Shown piece by piece: positions 1 through 7,088 of a DNA stretch of 23,453 nucleotides (within the stretch, counting starts at the first letter, position 1; every line of letters starts with the position of its first letter). The stretch is from contig JAICJM010000045.1 in assembly GCA_025928435.1 (NCBI GenBank), positions 1-23,453 of the forward strand, read 5' to 3'. The notes under the pieces were generated by a model that searched no databases, was not told the DNA's origin, and saw only the letters and a program-made list of their open reading frames with translations. Position numbers and translations under genes: made by a program. This DNA is from Thermoleophilia bacterium (GTDB lineage Bacteria > Actinomycetota > Thermoleophilia > Gaiellales > JAICJC01).

Positions 1-73
<73 letters not shown>

Positions 74-111
74 GGGGCGGCTCCTTGACCCATGCCGGAG
101 TCGCGCGGGCC

Positions 112-117
112 ATTGTA
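112..117 (-). promoter_or_regulatory. Likely -10 box of the tRNA-Thr promoter
   Basis: TACAAT on the minus strand lies about 38 bases upstream of the tRNA 5' end and matches the -10 consensus in five of six positions. No good -35 hexamer is visible at 16-18 bases. It stands out in a very GC-rich intergenic stretch. Confidence 0.45.
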
Positions 118-314
118 GGGGATATTCGGGCGGATCTTCGAAGGCCGGAGAGGTCGTCCGATTCCCGAACACTTGCGACTCGGTCCGGCGGCCATGTGCG
201 GCCGGTGGGTGACGAGGATCAACGTCCGTGTGTGCGACGCGGCAATGACGCCGCACGCCACAGCCCTACGCTGGTAGGGAAGCACGGAGAACCCCGCACG
301 AGAGGAAGGATACG

Positions 315-2213
315 GTGGCGAGCGCAGCCGCAGTTGACCCCGAGCCCACCGGGCGGCGAGTGCCCATAGGATGGCTGATCTCTGCGTGGGGAGGCATCTG
401 GGCGGCCCTCAAGCGATTGTTCCTCGGCTCCGCGGCGGGCTCTTCGTTCGTCGTGAACGAGCACGATGCACCGCTCGTGCTGCGCCGACCGGACGGGGCG
501 GAGTTCCGGCTCGCGCCGCTCGAGCGCCAGCAAGCGTCGTTGCAGAAGTGTCAGGCGTGGACGAGGGAGCTCGAGGCTGCGGAGCAGCGGCACCACGTGA
601 CGCTGGAGCGGCCGACGGACGGGGGGTTCTGGGCTCAGCTGATCTCGGCGGTGGTCGTCGTCGGACTCGCCGTCGGCCTCTCGTACCGGTTCCTGGAGCG
701 TTCGGGAAACCCGTTGTGGTTCGCGGCCGTGGTCGCGGTCGTCCTCGCATTGGTGATGGCCGGGCTGGCCGTCTGGCGAGGGGCCGGCCGTCTGGCGCGC
801 CTCGGTCAGTTCATGCTGGTGCTCGTGTTCGCGTTCGTGGTGGCGATCGCGGGCCCGGCGGCGGCCGTCTGGTTCGGGACCGGCGTGCGCGAGGTCGCCC
901 TCAGCGCCTACGTCGACGGCACGTACCAGCATCCGTTCGTCGCGAACGAGCTGATGCTTCTGCGCACGATGGAGGTCATCTTCATCGCGATCGCGTCGAT
1001 CCTGCCGGCGCTCCTGTACTTCGTCTACGACCGCCAGCGGCTCTCGACCCAGAGACGGCAGTTCCAGCGGTACATGATGCGCTTCGACCCGTCGCTCACC
1101 CGCCTCTGGATGCTCCAGGCCAAGTACCGCGAGGCGATGGAGGAGGCGTTCGGCCAGGAGCGCGAGGGTGGCCGTCTGCCGCCAGGTCGCCCGTCGCCGC
1201 TGGTGGTCGCTACGCTCGTCATCACGCTCGGGTGGGGGATCACCCTGCTCGGTCAGCCGATCGGCCCCGACGCCGCGGCCAATCAGATCGCGAGCGATCC
1301 GAAGGGTCTCGTCGACATCCTGACGCCGGCGCAGTCTCCGCTCGTGTTCGGGTTCCTGGGCGCGTACTTCTTCACGCTCCAGGTGATCGCCCGCGGCTAT
1401 GCCCGGAACGATCTGCGGCCGAAGACGTACAGCCAGGTGACGACTCGCCTGCTCACCGTGGCGGTGGCGTCATGGGTGATCCAGGTCATGTTCGGGACCG
1501 GGCGGCCCGCCCTCGTCGCCGCGTTCATGGCCGGCGTCGTCCCGGACACGCTCTTCTACTGGATCCGGGAGGCGTGGGGTGAGATGCGCCTGATGGCGCG
1601 CCGGCGGGCGCGACCCGGCCCGGCTGCGGGCGGCGCCGACGCCGGCAGAGCGGGCTTCGACGGCGCCACGGAGGGACTGGTCGAGCCGACTCCGCTGACG
1701 CGGCTGGACGGGATCGATCTGTACGACCGGTTCCGGCTCGCCGACGAGGGGGTGACGACCGTCGAGGCGCTCGCGCACGCGGACGTCCCCCAGCTGATGC
1801 TGCGAACCCGCATCCCGGCACCCCAGCTGCTGGACTGGGTCGATCAGGCGATCCTCTACATCCATCTGGGCCGTTCGCGAGCCGGGCGCGAGTACCGGCA
1901 GGAGCGGCTCGCGGGGCTCGGGATCCGGACGGCGACCAACCTGCTGTGCGCGGTCCACCGCGCCGGATCGCGGCCGTCCTCGGGGCGTTGCGGCGTGATC
2001 GCCAAGGCGATCCGAGACGACCGGGGCCCGGCGATGGCACCGGAGGAAGGGCGCGCTGCCCTCGACGTGCTCGTCTGCGCGCTCGGGCATGAGACGTGGA
2101 TCGGATGCCTCGAGGCCTGGCACCGGACGCCTCCGGACGCCCCAGAGGAGTTGGTGTTCGGGCTGTCGGGGAAGCGCTGGGTCGCGCGTGTTCGTCCAAT
2201 CGCGCCCGTTTGA
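315..2213 (+). CDS. Multi-spanning membrane protein with C-terminal helix-hairpin-helix-like domain
   Basis: 632 residues from GTG, chosen because a purine-rich Shine-Dalgarno (GAGGAAGGA) sits just upstream. I do not recognise the family. The N-terminal ~100 residues look soluble and charged. Hydrophobic segments lie at about residues 107-126, 134-154, 163-188, 218-239, 295-315, 343-362 and 379-417, interrupted by a charged loop (about 240-290) rich in Arg, Gln and Glu. After a Gly/Ala-rich linker (about 430-455) comes a soluble tail. In it, residues about 465-520 (GVTTVEALA, then IPAPQLLDWVDQAILY) resemble tandem helix-hairpin-helix or SAM-like folds. A second such element may start near GIRTATNLL. 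It is a single-gene unit between the tRNA promoter region and the ArsR promoter. Function unknown; a membrane sensor or scaffold is possible but unproven. Confidence 0.85.
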   Translation: MASAAAVDPEPTGRRVPIGWLISAWGGIWAALKRLFLGSAAGSSFVVNEHDAPLVLRRPDGAEFRLAPLERQQASLQKCQAWTRELEAAEQRHHVTLERPTDGGFWAQLISAVVVVGLAVGLSYRFLERSGNPLWFAAVVAVVLALVMAGLAVWRGAGRLARLGQFMLVLVFAFVVAIAGPAAAVWFGTGVREVALSAYVDGTYQHPFVANELMLLRTMEVIFIAIASILPALLYFVYDRQRLSTQRRQFQRYMMRFDPSLTRLWMLQAKYREAMEEAFGQEREGGRLPPGRPSPLVVATLVITLGWGITLLGQPIGPDAAANQIASDPKGLVDILTPAQSPLVFGFLGAYFFTLQVIARGYARNDLRPKTYSQVTTRLLTVAVASWVIQVMFGTGRPALVAAFMAGVVPDTLFYWIREAWGEMRLMARRRARPGPAAGGADAGRAGFDGATEGLVEPTPLTRLDGIDLYDRFRLADEGVTTVEALAHADVPQLMLRTRIPAPQLLDWVDQAILYIHLGRSRAGREYRQERLAGLGIRTATNLLCAVHRAGSRPSSGRCGVIAKAIRDDRGPAMAPEEGRAALDVLVCALGHETWIGCLEAWHRTPPDAPEELVFGLSGKRWVARVRPIAPV

Positions 2214-2225
2214 TCGCTGCGGCAC

Positions 2226-2254
2226 TTGACGGTCGCAACCCGTAAGTTTATGCT
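2226..2254 (+). promoter_or_regulatory. Sigma70-type promoter of the arsR-SRPBCC operon
   Basis: TTGACG at 2226-2231 and TATGCT at 2249-2254 are separated by exactly 17 bases. The predicted transcription start (about 2261-2264) falls on or just before the GTG start at 2264, so the transcript would be leaderless or nearly so. No Shine-Dalgarno precedes the GTG. Confidence 0.75.
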
Positions 2255-2264
2255 AACGCGTTAG
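2253..2264. promoter_or_regulatory. Palindromic operator candidate, CTAACGCGTTAG
   Basis: A perfect 12-bp palindrome that overlaps the end of the -10 box, the predicted transcription start and the first base of the GTG codon. ArsR-family repressors bind inverted repeats over their own promoters, so this is a natural autoregulatory site for the adjacent gene. Binding is inferred from position and symmetry. Confidence 0.6.
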
Positions 2265-2584
2265 TGGAGGCTTACGCGACCAACGGCTGGACGGCGCTCG
2301 CCGACCCGACCAGGCGGGCGATCTTCGAGCGCCTGGCCGAGCGACCGCACGCGGTGGGCGAGCTGGCGGCCGGGCTGCCGGTCACGCGGCCGGCCGTGTC
2401 GCAGCACCTGAAGGTGCTGAAGGGGGCGGGACTCGTGACCGACCGGCAGGCGGGGAAGCAGCGGATCTACCGCGTCGACCCGGACGGCCTCGCGCAGCTC
2501 CGGGCCGAGCTCGAGGGGTTCTGGACGAAGACCCTCGCCGCCTACAAGGCCACCGTCGAGCAATCCGACAAGGGGGAACGATGA
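2264..2584 (+). CDS. ArsR-family winged-helix transcriptional regulator
   Basis: 106 residues, typical for the family. The winged helix-turn-helix covers about residues 8-85: LADPTRRAIFERLAE, then the recognition helix region VTRPAVSQHLKVLKGAGLV, then the wing (DRQAGKQRIYRV). No cysteine-rich metal site is present, so it is not a classical arsenic or zinc sensor. It belongs with the ArsR members paired with SRPBCC (AHSA1) proteins. The GTG start is supported by the promoter geometry and by the domain beginning at once. It overlaps the next gene by four bases (ATGA at 2581), so the two are translationally coupled. It probably represses its own operon through the 2253-2264 palindrome. The ligand is unknown. 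Confidence 0.95.
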   Translation: MEAYATNGWTALADPTRRAIFERLAERPHAVGELAAGLPVTRPAVSQHLKVLKGAGLVTDRQAGKQRIYRVDPDGLAQLRAELEGFWTKTLAAYKATVEQSDKGER

Positions 2585-3081
2585 GCACCGAGACAACCGG
2601 GACGGCCGCGACGACCGTCCGGCAGTCGATCGTCGTCGACGCGCCGATCGAGCGCGCGTTCGACGTCTTCACGAACCGGTTCGGCGACTTCAAGCCGCGC
2701 GACCACAACCTGCTCGGCGGGGTCGACATCGCCGAGACGGTCTTCGAGCCGCGCGTGGGCGGCCACCTCTACGACCGCGGGGTCGACGGCAGCGAGTGCC
2801 GCTTCGCGCGCGTCCTCGCCTACGAGCCGCCCGACCGCGTCGTCATGAGCTGGAACATCAGCCCGTCCTGGCAGCTCGAGACCGACCCGGCGAGGGCCAG
2901 CGAGTGGGAGGTGCGCTTCGTCGCCGAGAGCCCCGAGCGCACCCGCGTCGAGCTCGAGCACCGCCACCTCGACCGCCACGGTGAGGGCTGGGAGAACGTC
3001 CGCGCCGGCGTCTCGGGCGCCGAGGGCTGGCCGCTCTACCTGCGCCGCTACACCGAGCGGCTGGCTGACACCACGCACTGA
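2581..3081 (+). CDS. SRPBCC (AHSA1-like) ligand-binding domain protein
   Basis: 166 residues. The sequence has the START/SRPBCC pattern: an opening strand and helix (QSIVVDAPIERAFDVFTN), a central sheet with GGHLYDRGVDGSE and RVLAYEPPDRVVMSW, and a last strand plus long C-terminal helix (RVELEHRHLDRH, then GWPLYLRRYTERLA). This fold makes a hydrophobic cavity. AHSA1-type members coupled to ArsR regulators are thought to bind small hydrophobic ligands, but the ligand cannot be told from sequence. The start overlaps the arsR stop by four bases. No signal peptide or membrane segment, so it should be cytosolic. Confidence 0.93.
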   Translation: MSTETTGTAATTVRQSIVVDAPIERAFDVFTNRFGDFKPRDHNLLGGVDIAETVFEPRVGGHLYDRGVDGSECRFARVLAYEPPDRVVMSWNISPSWQLETDPARASEWEVRFVAESPERTRVELEHRHLDRHGEGWENVRAGVSGAEGWPLYLRRYTERLADTTH

Positions 3082-3109
3082 TTCCCGATCCGCGCCGGCG
3101 CCGGCGCTG

Positions 3110-3115
3110 TAAGGT
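3110..3115 (+). promoter_or_regulatory. Candidate -10 (TAAGGT) for a leaderless beta-helix gene
   Basis: TAAGGT fits TAnnnT and ends six bases before the ATG at 3122, the spacing seen for leaderless transcripts in actinomycetes. There is no Shine-Dalgarno and no clear -35. A 16-bp GC palindrome (3092-3107) lies immediately upstream. Confidence 0.35.
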
Positions 3116-3121
3116 CGTGCG

Positions 3122-4420
3122 ATGCCTGGGTGGCAACAGCGACCTCGAATGGCAACACGGCGGTATTTGCGCGGCCTCGCGGCCGCCATGGCGGTCGTGC
3201 CGGCGATGCTTCTGTGGACGTCGAACGCGGCGGCCGCGACCGCATACGTCCGCAGCGAGGCGCAGTTCCAGGCGGCCGTCTCGGCCTTCCGCAACAGTGG
3301 CGGCCGGGTGGTGCTCCTGCCGCATCTGTACCGCAGCGAGCTCGTGGTCGGGCCGCGCTCGGCGCGCCGTCTCACGATCGTCGGCAGGCCCGGCGCGCGC
3401 GTCCAGAACCTGCTTCTCGACGAGGCCCGATCCGTTGCCGTCGAGCACCTCACCGTCTCGCCGCTCGGCGCGGACAGCCACCTGATCGTCGACCGGTCCG
3501 CGCAGATCCTGATCTCCGCGAGCACGTTCACGGCTGCAGGCACGCGCCACATCGTCGAGCTTCAGCTCGACCACTCGACCCACGTCACGGTCCGCAACAG
3601 CTCGTTCGCACACTGCGGAGACCACTCCCCGGAATGGTCGCTCTGCCTCCTGCCGCAACGAGCAAGTCACGTGATGATCGAGGACAACCGCTTCCACGAC
3701 TGCCGCGGGTGCGACTTCATCCACGGCTACGCGGGCCTCGACACGACGATCCGCCGGAACCGCTTCGCCCGCGCGCTCGCCTGTAACAGCGGAGCCGTCA
3801 AGTGCCTCCACCAGGACCTGATCGAGCTCTTCTCCGGCACCGGGCTCGTGATCACGCGCAACCGCTTCGGCGTCAGCCAGCGCGGTGCTGCGCAGCTGTA
3901 CCTGACCAATGCCCTGGACTACGTCCGCATCGCGAACAACTTCTTCCGGCGGGACGACCCGCTCGCGCCGGGTGTCCACTCGCCGGTGGGGATCCTGATC
4001 GGCGCGGCCGCGTCGCCGCACCTCCCGCACCATGTCGAGATCATCAACAACACCGTCCTCTCCGGCTGGAAGACGCCCGGCCACTCGGCCATGTCGATCG
4101 CCGTGAGCCCGCGCTACGCCCGTCTGAAGCGCGCGAACCGGCCGCTGATCGCCAACAACGTTCTCGCCCGCGCGCGCGACGGCTTTCTCCTCTGCACGGG
4201 GCTCCGCCGGTCGATCCGAGACGTGACAGAGCAGGGTGCGGCGTGCTCGACCTCCGACAGCCTCGGCGCCCTGAACCTCGCCGCCTCGGGGAAGCCGACG
4301 AGCGCGTCCGAGCTCCTCATCGACCGCGCCGATCCGGATCTCGCCCCGCCGTACGACCTGACCGGCCGTCCGCGCGGACCTCATCCTGACATCGGCTGCT
4401 ACGAGTACGTCGCCCGGTAG
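3122..4420 (+). CDS. Secreted right-handed parallel beta-helix protein
   Basis: 432 residues from ATG 3122; ATG 3149 is an alternative start that gives a cleaner signal peptide. The Arg-rich n-region, hydrophobic stretch LRGLAAAMAVVPAMLLW and Ala-rich end (SNAAAATA, about residue 40) indicate Sec export. The body has repeated short beta strands with the Asn-Arg-Phe turns typical of parallel beta-helices (IEDNRFHDC, IRRNRFARA, ITRNRFG, IANNFFRR). Several cysteines around residues 160-240 could form disulfides. The C-terminus ends in DIGCYEY, a motif common at the end of such proteins. Family members include polysaccharide lyases, epimerases and adhesins. I see no catalytic signature that picks one, so the substrate is unknown. 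Confidence 0.88.
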   Translation: MPGWQQRPRMATRRYLRGLAAAMAVVPAMLLWTSNAAAATAYVRSEAQFQAAVSAFRNSGGRVVLLPHLYRSELVVGPRSARRLTIVGRPGARVQNLLLDEARSVAVEHLTVSPLGADSHLIVDRSAQILISASTFTAAGTRHIVELQLDHSTHVTVRNSSFAHCGDHSPEWSLCLLPQRASHVMIEDNRFHDCRGCDFIHGYAGLDTTIRRNRFARALACNSGAVKCLHQDLIELFSGTGLVITRNRFGVSQRGAAQLYLTNALDYVRIANNFFRRDDPLAPGVHSPVGILIGAAASPHLPHHVEIINNTVLSGWKTPGHSAMSIAVSPRYARLKRANRPLIANNVLARARDGFLLCTGLRRSIRDVTEQGAACSTSDSLGALNLAASGKPTSASELLIDRADPDLAPPYDLTGRPRGPHPDIGCYEYVAR

Positions 4421-4436
4421 AGACGCTTGGGGGCCG

Positions 4437-4450
4437 GCACCGACAGGTGC
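4437..4450. terminator. Weak hairpin between convergent genes
   Basis: GCACC-gaca-GGTGC is a 5-bp stem with a 4-base loop in the 105-base gap between the beta-helix gene and the convergent STAS gene. It has no T-tract, so a terminator role is tentative. Confidence 0.2.
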
Positions 4451-4525
4451 GCCGCTGCATCGGCCGTTCCCTGCCAGGTGCTGCGGCGTACGATCGAGCA
4501 CGGAAGCGACGCCGGACTGCGGAGC

Positions 4526-4873
4526 TCACTCCGAGATCATGACCGACTCGAGCGCCTCGTCCAGCGAACCACACACCTTCACAATGCTCGTCGCCCGGGT
4601 CATCTCGAACAGGCGCCCGGCCGGGCTGCCGGGCGGTGCGACCACGACGATGCTCGCACCCGTCCCTCCCGGCGAGGCGGCGCGGACGAGCGCGGCAAGG
4701 ATGCTCGAGTCGATGAACGTCGCCGGCGACAGATCGACGACGGACGCCTCGCCGGAACCGGTCTCCATGAGGGCGCGCTCCATGTCGCCCTGGGTCGACA
4801 GGTCGTGCTCCCCGACGAGCTCGATGACGGTCGCGCCCGAGATGCGCCGGATGTTGAGATGTGGCTTCTCCAC
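4526..4873 (-). CDS. STAS-domain protein (anti-sigma factor antagonist type)
   Basis: 115 residues. GTG 4873 was chosen because GGGGAGGGG lies just upstream and the STAS domain begins within ten residues; the frame stays open further upstream but only as a shadow across the Hsp20 gene. The fold pattern is clear: an N-terminal strand (ATVIELVGEHDLST), VVDLSPATFIDSSILAAL with Ser56 in the position of the phosphorylated serine of SpoIIAA/RsbV, and a final helix (SLDEALESVM). Such proteins bind anti-sigma kinases when unphosphorylated and so release the sigma factor. It is the third gene after a sigma factor and Hsp20. No partner kinase is encoded in the window. A stress-signalling role is inferred. 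Confidence 0.88.
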   Translation of the reverse strand: MEKPHLNIRRISGATVIELVGEHDLSTQGDMERALMETGSGEASVVDLSPATFIDSSILAALVRAASPGGTGASIVVVAPPGSPAGRLFEMTRATSIVKVCGSLDEALESVMISE

Positions 4874-4962
4874 GGACCCCTCCCCTGGGTCGTCCGGGTC
4901 GGACGGCGGCCATGCGGCGGGAGCCGCCTGGCCGCCGCCCCCCATGTCGCTGTGCGATGCGG

Positions 4963-5415
4963 CTACTCGGAGCTGATCGTCTTCGAGCGGTGCCCGATGT
5001 TGATCGCCCGGGGCTTTGCCTCCTCGGGCTTCGGCAGCCGCACGGTGAGGACGCCGTCCTCGTAGTCGGCGGTGATCGATCCGCCGTCCACCCCCTGGGG
5101 CAGGGTGAAGGAGCGCACGAAGCGGCCCTGCCAGCGCTCGCTGCGGTACCGCCGGCTCGCCCCGTCGGACACGCCCCGCTCGCCGGTGACCACGAGCTGT
5201 CCGTCCACGGCCTCGGCGGAGAGGTTCTCCGGGTTGCAGCCGGGCACGTCGAGCTGGATCACGACCTGCTGGTCGTCCTCCCAGATGTCGACGGGAGGGA
5301 GAAACCCGCGCTGCCCGCCCGGCGCGGCGCGCAGCCCGAACATGCGCTCGAAGCCGTCGGTCATGGCGTCGAGCTCGGCCAGCAGCGGGTCTCGACGAGA
5401 CAGGGTGGTGGTCAT
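4963..5415 (-). CDS. Hsp20/alpha-crystallin small heat shock protein
   Basis: 150 residues. ATG 5415 was chosen because a perfect AGGAGG precedes it; the frame extends 11 codons further but without a ribosome site. The alpha-crystallin domain spans about residues 38-130. It starts at FLPPVDIWEDD, includes LDVPGCNPENL and DGQLVVTGER, and ends with DGVLTVRLPK. The C-terminal tail carries an I-x-I motif (Ile138-Asn-Ile140), used for oligomer assembly. These are ATP-independent holdases that bind unfolding proteins in the cytosol. The gene starts 29 bases after the sigma factor stop and lies upstream of the STAS gene, so all three are probably one transcript, with the sigma factor possibly helping to control it. 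Confidence 0.96.
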   Translation of the reverse strand: MTTTLSRRDPLLAELDAMTDGFERMFGLRAAPGGQRGFLPPVDIWEDDQQVVIQLDVPGCNPENLSAEAVDGQLVVTGERGVSDGASRRYRSERWQGRFVRSFTLPQGVDGGSITADYEDGVLTVRLPKPEEAKPRAINIGHRSKTISSE

Positions 5416-5444
5416 GGGATTCCTCCTTCCGATCGTTGAACGGT

Positions 5445-6176
5445 TCACCCCGTTGAGGTAACCAGGAGCCGGCGGGTGTCAACCGTGCTCGTCGCGGCGC
5501 CCATCTTCTCGATCGCCTGCTGCTCGATCTTGCGCACCCGCTCGCCGGAAAGGCCCAGCCTGCGGCCGATCGTCCGCAGCGAGTCACCCTCCGCGCGCGC
5601 CGCCAGCACCTCCCGCTCGCGCTCGGTCAGGCGGAGCAGAAGCGGCCGCAGCTGCGTCAGGGCGAGCCGCTCGAGCACCCGCTCGTACTCGGTGTCGGCC
5701 ATGGGGCAGGCGATGAGGTCCATCGCCCCCTCGTCGTAGTCGATGCGCTCGGCCCGGACGACGTCGGCGACCCGGTCGGCGCCCCATCCGAGGGCGTCCG
5801 CGAGCTCCTGGTCGTTCGGCTCGCGCCCGAGGTTGACGAGCAGGTGCTCACGCTGCTGCTTCAGCTCGTGGATGTCCCAGATGACGTTGGTCGGCAGCCG
5901 GAACGGGCGGGAGCGCTCGGCCACCGCCTGCTGCAGCGACTGGCGAATCCACAGGCGAGCCCATGGGGTGAACGACCCCTTGCCGGCGTCGTAGCCCACG
6001 ACCGCGCGCAGCAGGCCGAGAACGCCGTCGTTGATCAGGTCGTCGAGGGTGACGCCGCGCCCGGCGTAGCGGCGGGCCATGCGCCGGATCATCGGCAGCA
6101 GCTCCTCGACGAGATCCGACCGGGCACCGGCATCCTCGCGTGCTCTCGTTGCGAGGGAGTCAACACCACCTGACAC
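5445..6176 (-). CDS. Sigma-70 family factor, group 2-like
   Basis: 243 residues from GTG 6176. Region 2 lies at about residues 24-93 (LLPMIRRMARRYAGRG, LINDGVLGLLRAV, SFTPWARLWIRQSLQQAV), region 3 at about 94-165, and region 4 at about 180-226 (LTEREREVLAARAEG, then the helix-turn-helix LSGERVRKIEQQAIEKM). There is no region 1.1. The region 4.2 helix resembles RpoD, RpoS or HrdB-type factors rather than SigB/SigF types, so a TTGAC-like -35 is expected. It heads an operon with Hsp20 and the STAS protein. The start has no Shine-Dalgarno, but TAAAAT lies six bases upstream, suggesting a leaderless message. A role in heat or general stress is inferred from the neighbours. Confidence 0.93.
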   Translation of the reverse strand: MSGGVDSLATRAREDAGARSDLVEELLPMIRRMARRYAGRGVTLDDLINDGVLGLLRAVVGYDAGKGSFTPWARLWIRQSLQQAVAERSRPFRLPTNVIWDIHELKQQREHLLVNLGREPNDQELADALGWGADRVADVVRAERIDYDEGAMDLIACPMADTEYERVLERLALTQLRPLLLRLTEREREVLAARAEGDSLRTIGRRLGLSGERVRKIEQQAIEKMGAATSTVDTRRLLVTSTG

Positions 6177-6182
6177 GGTGGC

Positions 6183-6188
6183 ATTTTA
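6183..6188 (-). promoter_or_regulatory. -10 box (TAAAAT) of the sigma-Hsp20-STAS operon
   Basis: TAAAAT on the minus strand matches the -10 consensus in five of six bases and ends six bases before GTG 6176. That makes a leaderless transcript likely. No convincing -35 is seen at 16-18 bases upstream. Confidence 0.5.
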
Positions 6189-6209
6189 CGCGCGCGGGCT
6201 TCGAGGCGT

Positions 6210-6236
6210 GTTTAGGGCGAGCCGCCGTGTGGGCAC
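6210..6236 (+). promoter_or_regulatory. Weak SigB-type promoter candidate for the tiny peptide gene
   Basis: GTTTAG, 15 bases, then GGGCAC. The spacing is the same as in the two best minus-strand examples in this window, but the -10 reads GGGCA rather than GGGTA. The downstream reading frame begins 65-101 bases later. Confidence 0.25.
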
Positions 6237-6336
6237 GCTTGCGTCCATGCGACCAGGCGACGTAGCGAGCGTTGTCATGCGGCCCGCCATCAGCGGCAGC
6301 ATGCGCGCCCGCCAGACAAAGAAGGAACAGGAGCGC

Positions 6337-6435
6337 GTGACCGTGAAGCAGTGGCTTGGCTTCGTCGCGGTCGCGGCATTCACCACCTGGCTCACCAAGG
6401 AGCTCGACGACTTCGTCGAGCGCAAGCTGGCCTAG
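6337..6435 (+). CDS. Tiny single-span membrane peptide
   Basis: About 32 residues from GTG 6337, or about 30 from GTG 6343. The AGGAG at 6329-6333 is spaced better for 6343. An ATG at 6301 in the same frame would give 44 residues but has no ribosome site. The peptide has one hydrophobic helix (WLGFVAVAAFTTWLT) followed by a charged amphipathic tail (KELDDFVERKLA). No known domain. It lies between the divergent sigma operon and the antiporter operon, with a possible weak SigB-like promoter upstream. It could be a stress-induced membrane micropeptide. Coding status is uncertain. Confidence 0.45.
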   Translation: MTVKQWLGFVAVAAFTTWLTKELDDFVERKLA

Positions 6436-6573
6436 CGAACCCGGCTCGGGGGCGATCGCGTCGATCAGCGCCGGCTCCGGGCAGGGCCGCGAACATCACG
6501 TCCCGTCCTCGTGCCCGAAGTTCGCGAGCACGGTCCACGAGCACCACTGCGTCGTCTGCTCTCAGACCCGGCA

Positions 6574-6599
6574 GTTTCCCGTTCGGGGCGCGGGGGAAT
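6574..6599 (+). promoter_or_regulatory. SigB-type promoter candidate for the antiporter operon
   Basis: GTTTCC, 14 bases, then GGGAAT, which fits the GTTT / GGGWAW pattern. The -10 ends nine bases before the GTG of the first antiporter gene, so the leader would be only a few bases. No better promoter is visible in the 173-base gap 6436-6608. Confidence 0.35.
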
Positions 6600-6608
6600 C
6601 GGATCTCT

Positions 6609-7088
6609 GTGCGACGGGCGAACGCTCTCGGTGCGTGGCTCTGTTGGTGGGTGGGGTGCTTCTGGCTCTGGATGCTGCACATCGGCAAGTGGGATCGCAT
6701 CGATGCCGTGGCGGGAGCCGCCGTCGCCGTCGTCGCGGCGATGATCGCCGAGCGCGCCCGCCGGGCGGCGGGCGTCCATCCGCGGGTCGCCCTCGGGCCG
6801 TTCCGGCGGAGTCTCATCATGCCGCTGATCGTCTTCGCCGACTTCGGGCTCGTCACCTACGCGCTCGTCGCATCGCTCGCCCGCCGGCGCGTCGTGCGCG
6901 GCCGCTATCTGGCCCGCGACTTTGCCGCCGGCCCGAAGACGACGCCGGAGGGCGCCGCCCACCGGGCCTGGACGGTGCTCCTGTCCGGGTACAGCCCGAA
7001 CGCGTACGTCGTCGACATCGACCCCGAGGAGAACGTCGTCCTCCTTCACGACCTCATCCCGTGGCGACGCTCGGAGGAGCCGGCGTGA
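6609..7088 (+). CDS. mnhE: Mrp antiporter subunit E (MnhE/MbhA-like)
   Basis: 159 residues from GTG 6609, the start that places the first helix at the N-terminus. The reading frame is open well upstream, but that part is Arg/Ser-rich shadow. Three membrane helices lie at about residues 8-24, 31-47 and 70-90. A cytosolic tail follows with the MnhE pattern: AHRAWTVLLSGYSPNAYVVDID, then ENVVLLHDLIP. In other MnhE proteins the equivalent stretch reads TPGT...VDVD...HxL; here the TPGT is replaced by SPNA. It is the first gene of a seven-gene operon with four-base overlaps between most members. The complex exchanges Na+ or other monovalent cations for protons across the membrane. Confidence 0.85.
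   Translation: MRRANALGAWLCWWVGCFWLWMLHIGKWDRIDAVAGAAVAVVAAMIAERARRAAGVHPRVALGPFRRSLIMPLIVFADFGLVTYALVASLARRRVVRGRYLARDFAAGPKTTPEGAAHRAWTVLLSGYSPNAYVVDIDPEENVVLLHDLIPWRRSEEPA

Noticed and set aside
264..279. Hairpin CCCTAC-gctg-GTAGGG upstream of the first membrane protein
   Set aside because: Six-base stem with no T-tract and no partner gene to terminate. Possibly an operator or chance; too weak to list.
3092..3107. Perfect 16-base GC palindrome GCGCCGGCGCCGGCGC
   Set aside because: Made of repeated GCC/GGC units and expected often in DNA of this composition. It has no T-tract and no clear regulator.
5437..5447. TGAAC-G-GTTCA inverted repeat before Hsp20
   Set aside because: Short, overlaps the sigma stop codon and does not match CIRCE or HAIR heat-shock operators.
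4874..5587. Open frame upstream of the STAS domain that would make a 353-residue fusion
   Set aside because: The upstream part overlaps Hsp20 and the sigma factor in another frame and is Arg-rich shadow. GTG 4873 with GGGGAGGGG explains the start.
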